From: Flavobacteriales bacterium
GTDB lineage: Bacteria > Bacteroidota > Bacteroidia > NS11-12g > UBA955
Direction of reading: 5' to 3'
DNA length: 64,000 nucleotides
NCBI GenBank assembly: GCA_947447955.1
Contig: CANFLS010000002.1
Span: 73,072-137,071 of the forward strand
Below, piece after piece: positions 63,976 to 64,000 of this stretch. The first letter of the stretch is position 1. The number at the start of each line of letters is the position of its first letter. The notes under the pieces are model-generated. The model was not told where the DNA came from. It worked only from the letters and a program-made list of their open reading frames with translations, and made no database searches. The position numbers were made by a program, and so were the translations under genes.

Positions 63976-64000
63976 CCTAGAGAGACCAAATTTATAAAAA

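Overview
The window is a low-GC chromosomal segment from a member of the Bacteroidota, probably an aerobic flavobacterium- or sphingobacterium-like organism. The evidence is: two secreted proteins with C-terminal type IX secretion (T9SS) sorting domains; a PorX-type response regulator with a PglZ domain; a MurF-alanine racemase fusion; an OstA-like protein followed by a DUF5686 protein; a caa3-type oxidase operon with two adjacent subunit III genes; and many promoters of the Bacteroidota form TTG-N17-23-TAnnTTTG. Shine-Dalgarno sequences are mostly absent. Nearly everything is housekeeping DNA. I see no transposase, integrase, phage gene, CRISPR array or rRNA.

Layout. 1-3.4 kb: partial exodeoxyribonuclease III, tsaE, porX and a thiamine pyrophosphokinase. 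3.4-8.8 kb: a repeat-rich T9SS cargo protein and gcvP. 8.8-10.7 kb: radC and recA, divergent. 10.7-19.7 kb: an eleven-gene cytochrome c oxidase operon on the minus strand (coxB, coxA, ctaA, ctaB, two subunit III genes, subunit IV, SCO, DUF420, a small CPMC protein, DUF983), with tight spacing and overlaps. 19.8-24 kb: rsmA with an HD phosphohydrolase, a TPR-like protein, a GIN-domain lipoprotein and a rhomboid protease. 24-25.6 kb: tRNA-Leu(GAG), then a small accessory cluster (membrane peptide, XRE regulator, a 55-residue protein with a PIN-domain partner) punctuated by three almost identical terminator hairpins. 25.6-28.9 kb: queA, a 3-hydroxyacyl-CoA dehydrogenase, a spermidine-synthase-like protein and maf. 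28.9-37.3 kb: a minus-strand operon (YfhO-type membrane protein, GT2, methyltransferase, subtilase), glyA and a flippase. 37.3-40.2 kb: a 9-bp tandem repeat, an endo/exonuclease/phosphatase-family protein, a hypothetical protein and pdhB. 40.2-43.1 kb: a three-gene unit (46-residue LDPGSGS protein, methyltransferase, membrane sulfatase-like protein) behind a 13-bp inverted repeat. 43-54.2 kb: selD, DUF3108, tilS-nucleotidyltransferase-murF/alr, OstA-like, DUF5686 and a cold-shock protein. 54.4-64 kb: a second T9SS cargo protein, an XRE-pentapeptide fusion, a PCD-type dehydratase, glmS-metK, ffh and pdxH.

The genes work together in a few clear ways. The oxidase operon encodes the catalytic subunits together with heme A synthesis (CtaA/CtaB) and a copper chaperone (SCO). 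The envelope genes (glmS, murF-alr, nucleotidyltransferase, flippase, GT2, OstA-like, DUF5686) serve cell-wall and outer-membrane assembly. gcvP and glyA feed one-carbon metabolism.

The most interesting signals are not single genes. (1) Ten copies of the decamer TTTTGAGGGA (26 of its core TGAGGGA) occur on both strands and in at least four reading frames. (2) At least nine genes have an exact TAnnTTTG promoter box ending only 4-10 nt before the start codon, which predicts leaderless or nearly leaderless mRNAs. (3) The tRNA-Leu-linked cluster carries a repeated terminator and a likely toxin-antitoxin pair. (4) The LDPGSGS peptide/methyltransferase/sulfatase-like unit has no known function that I can name. 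(5) An XRE-pentapeptide protein sits behind a palindrome that overlaps its own promoter.
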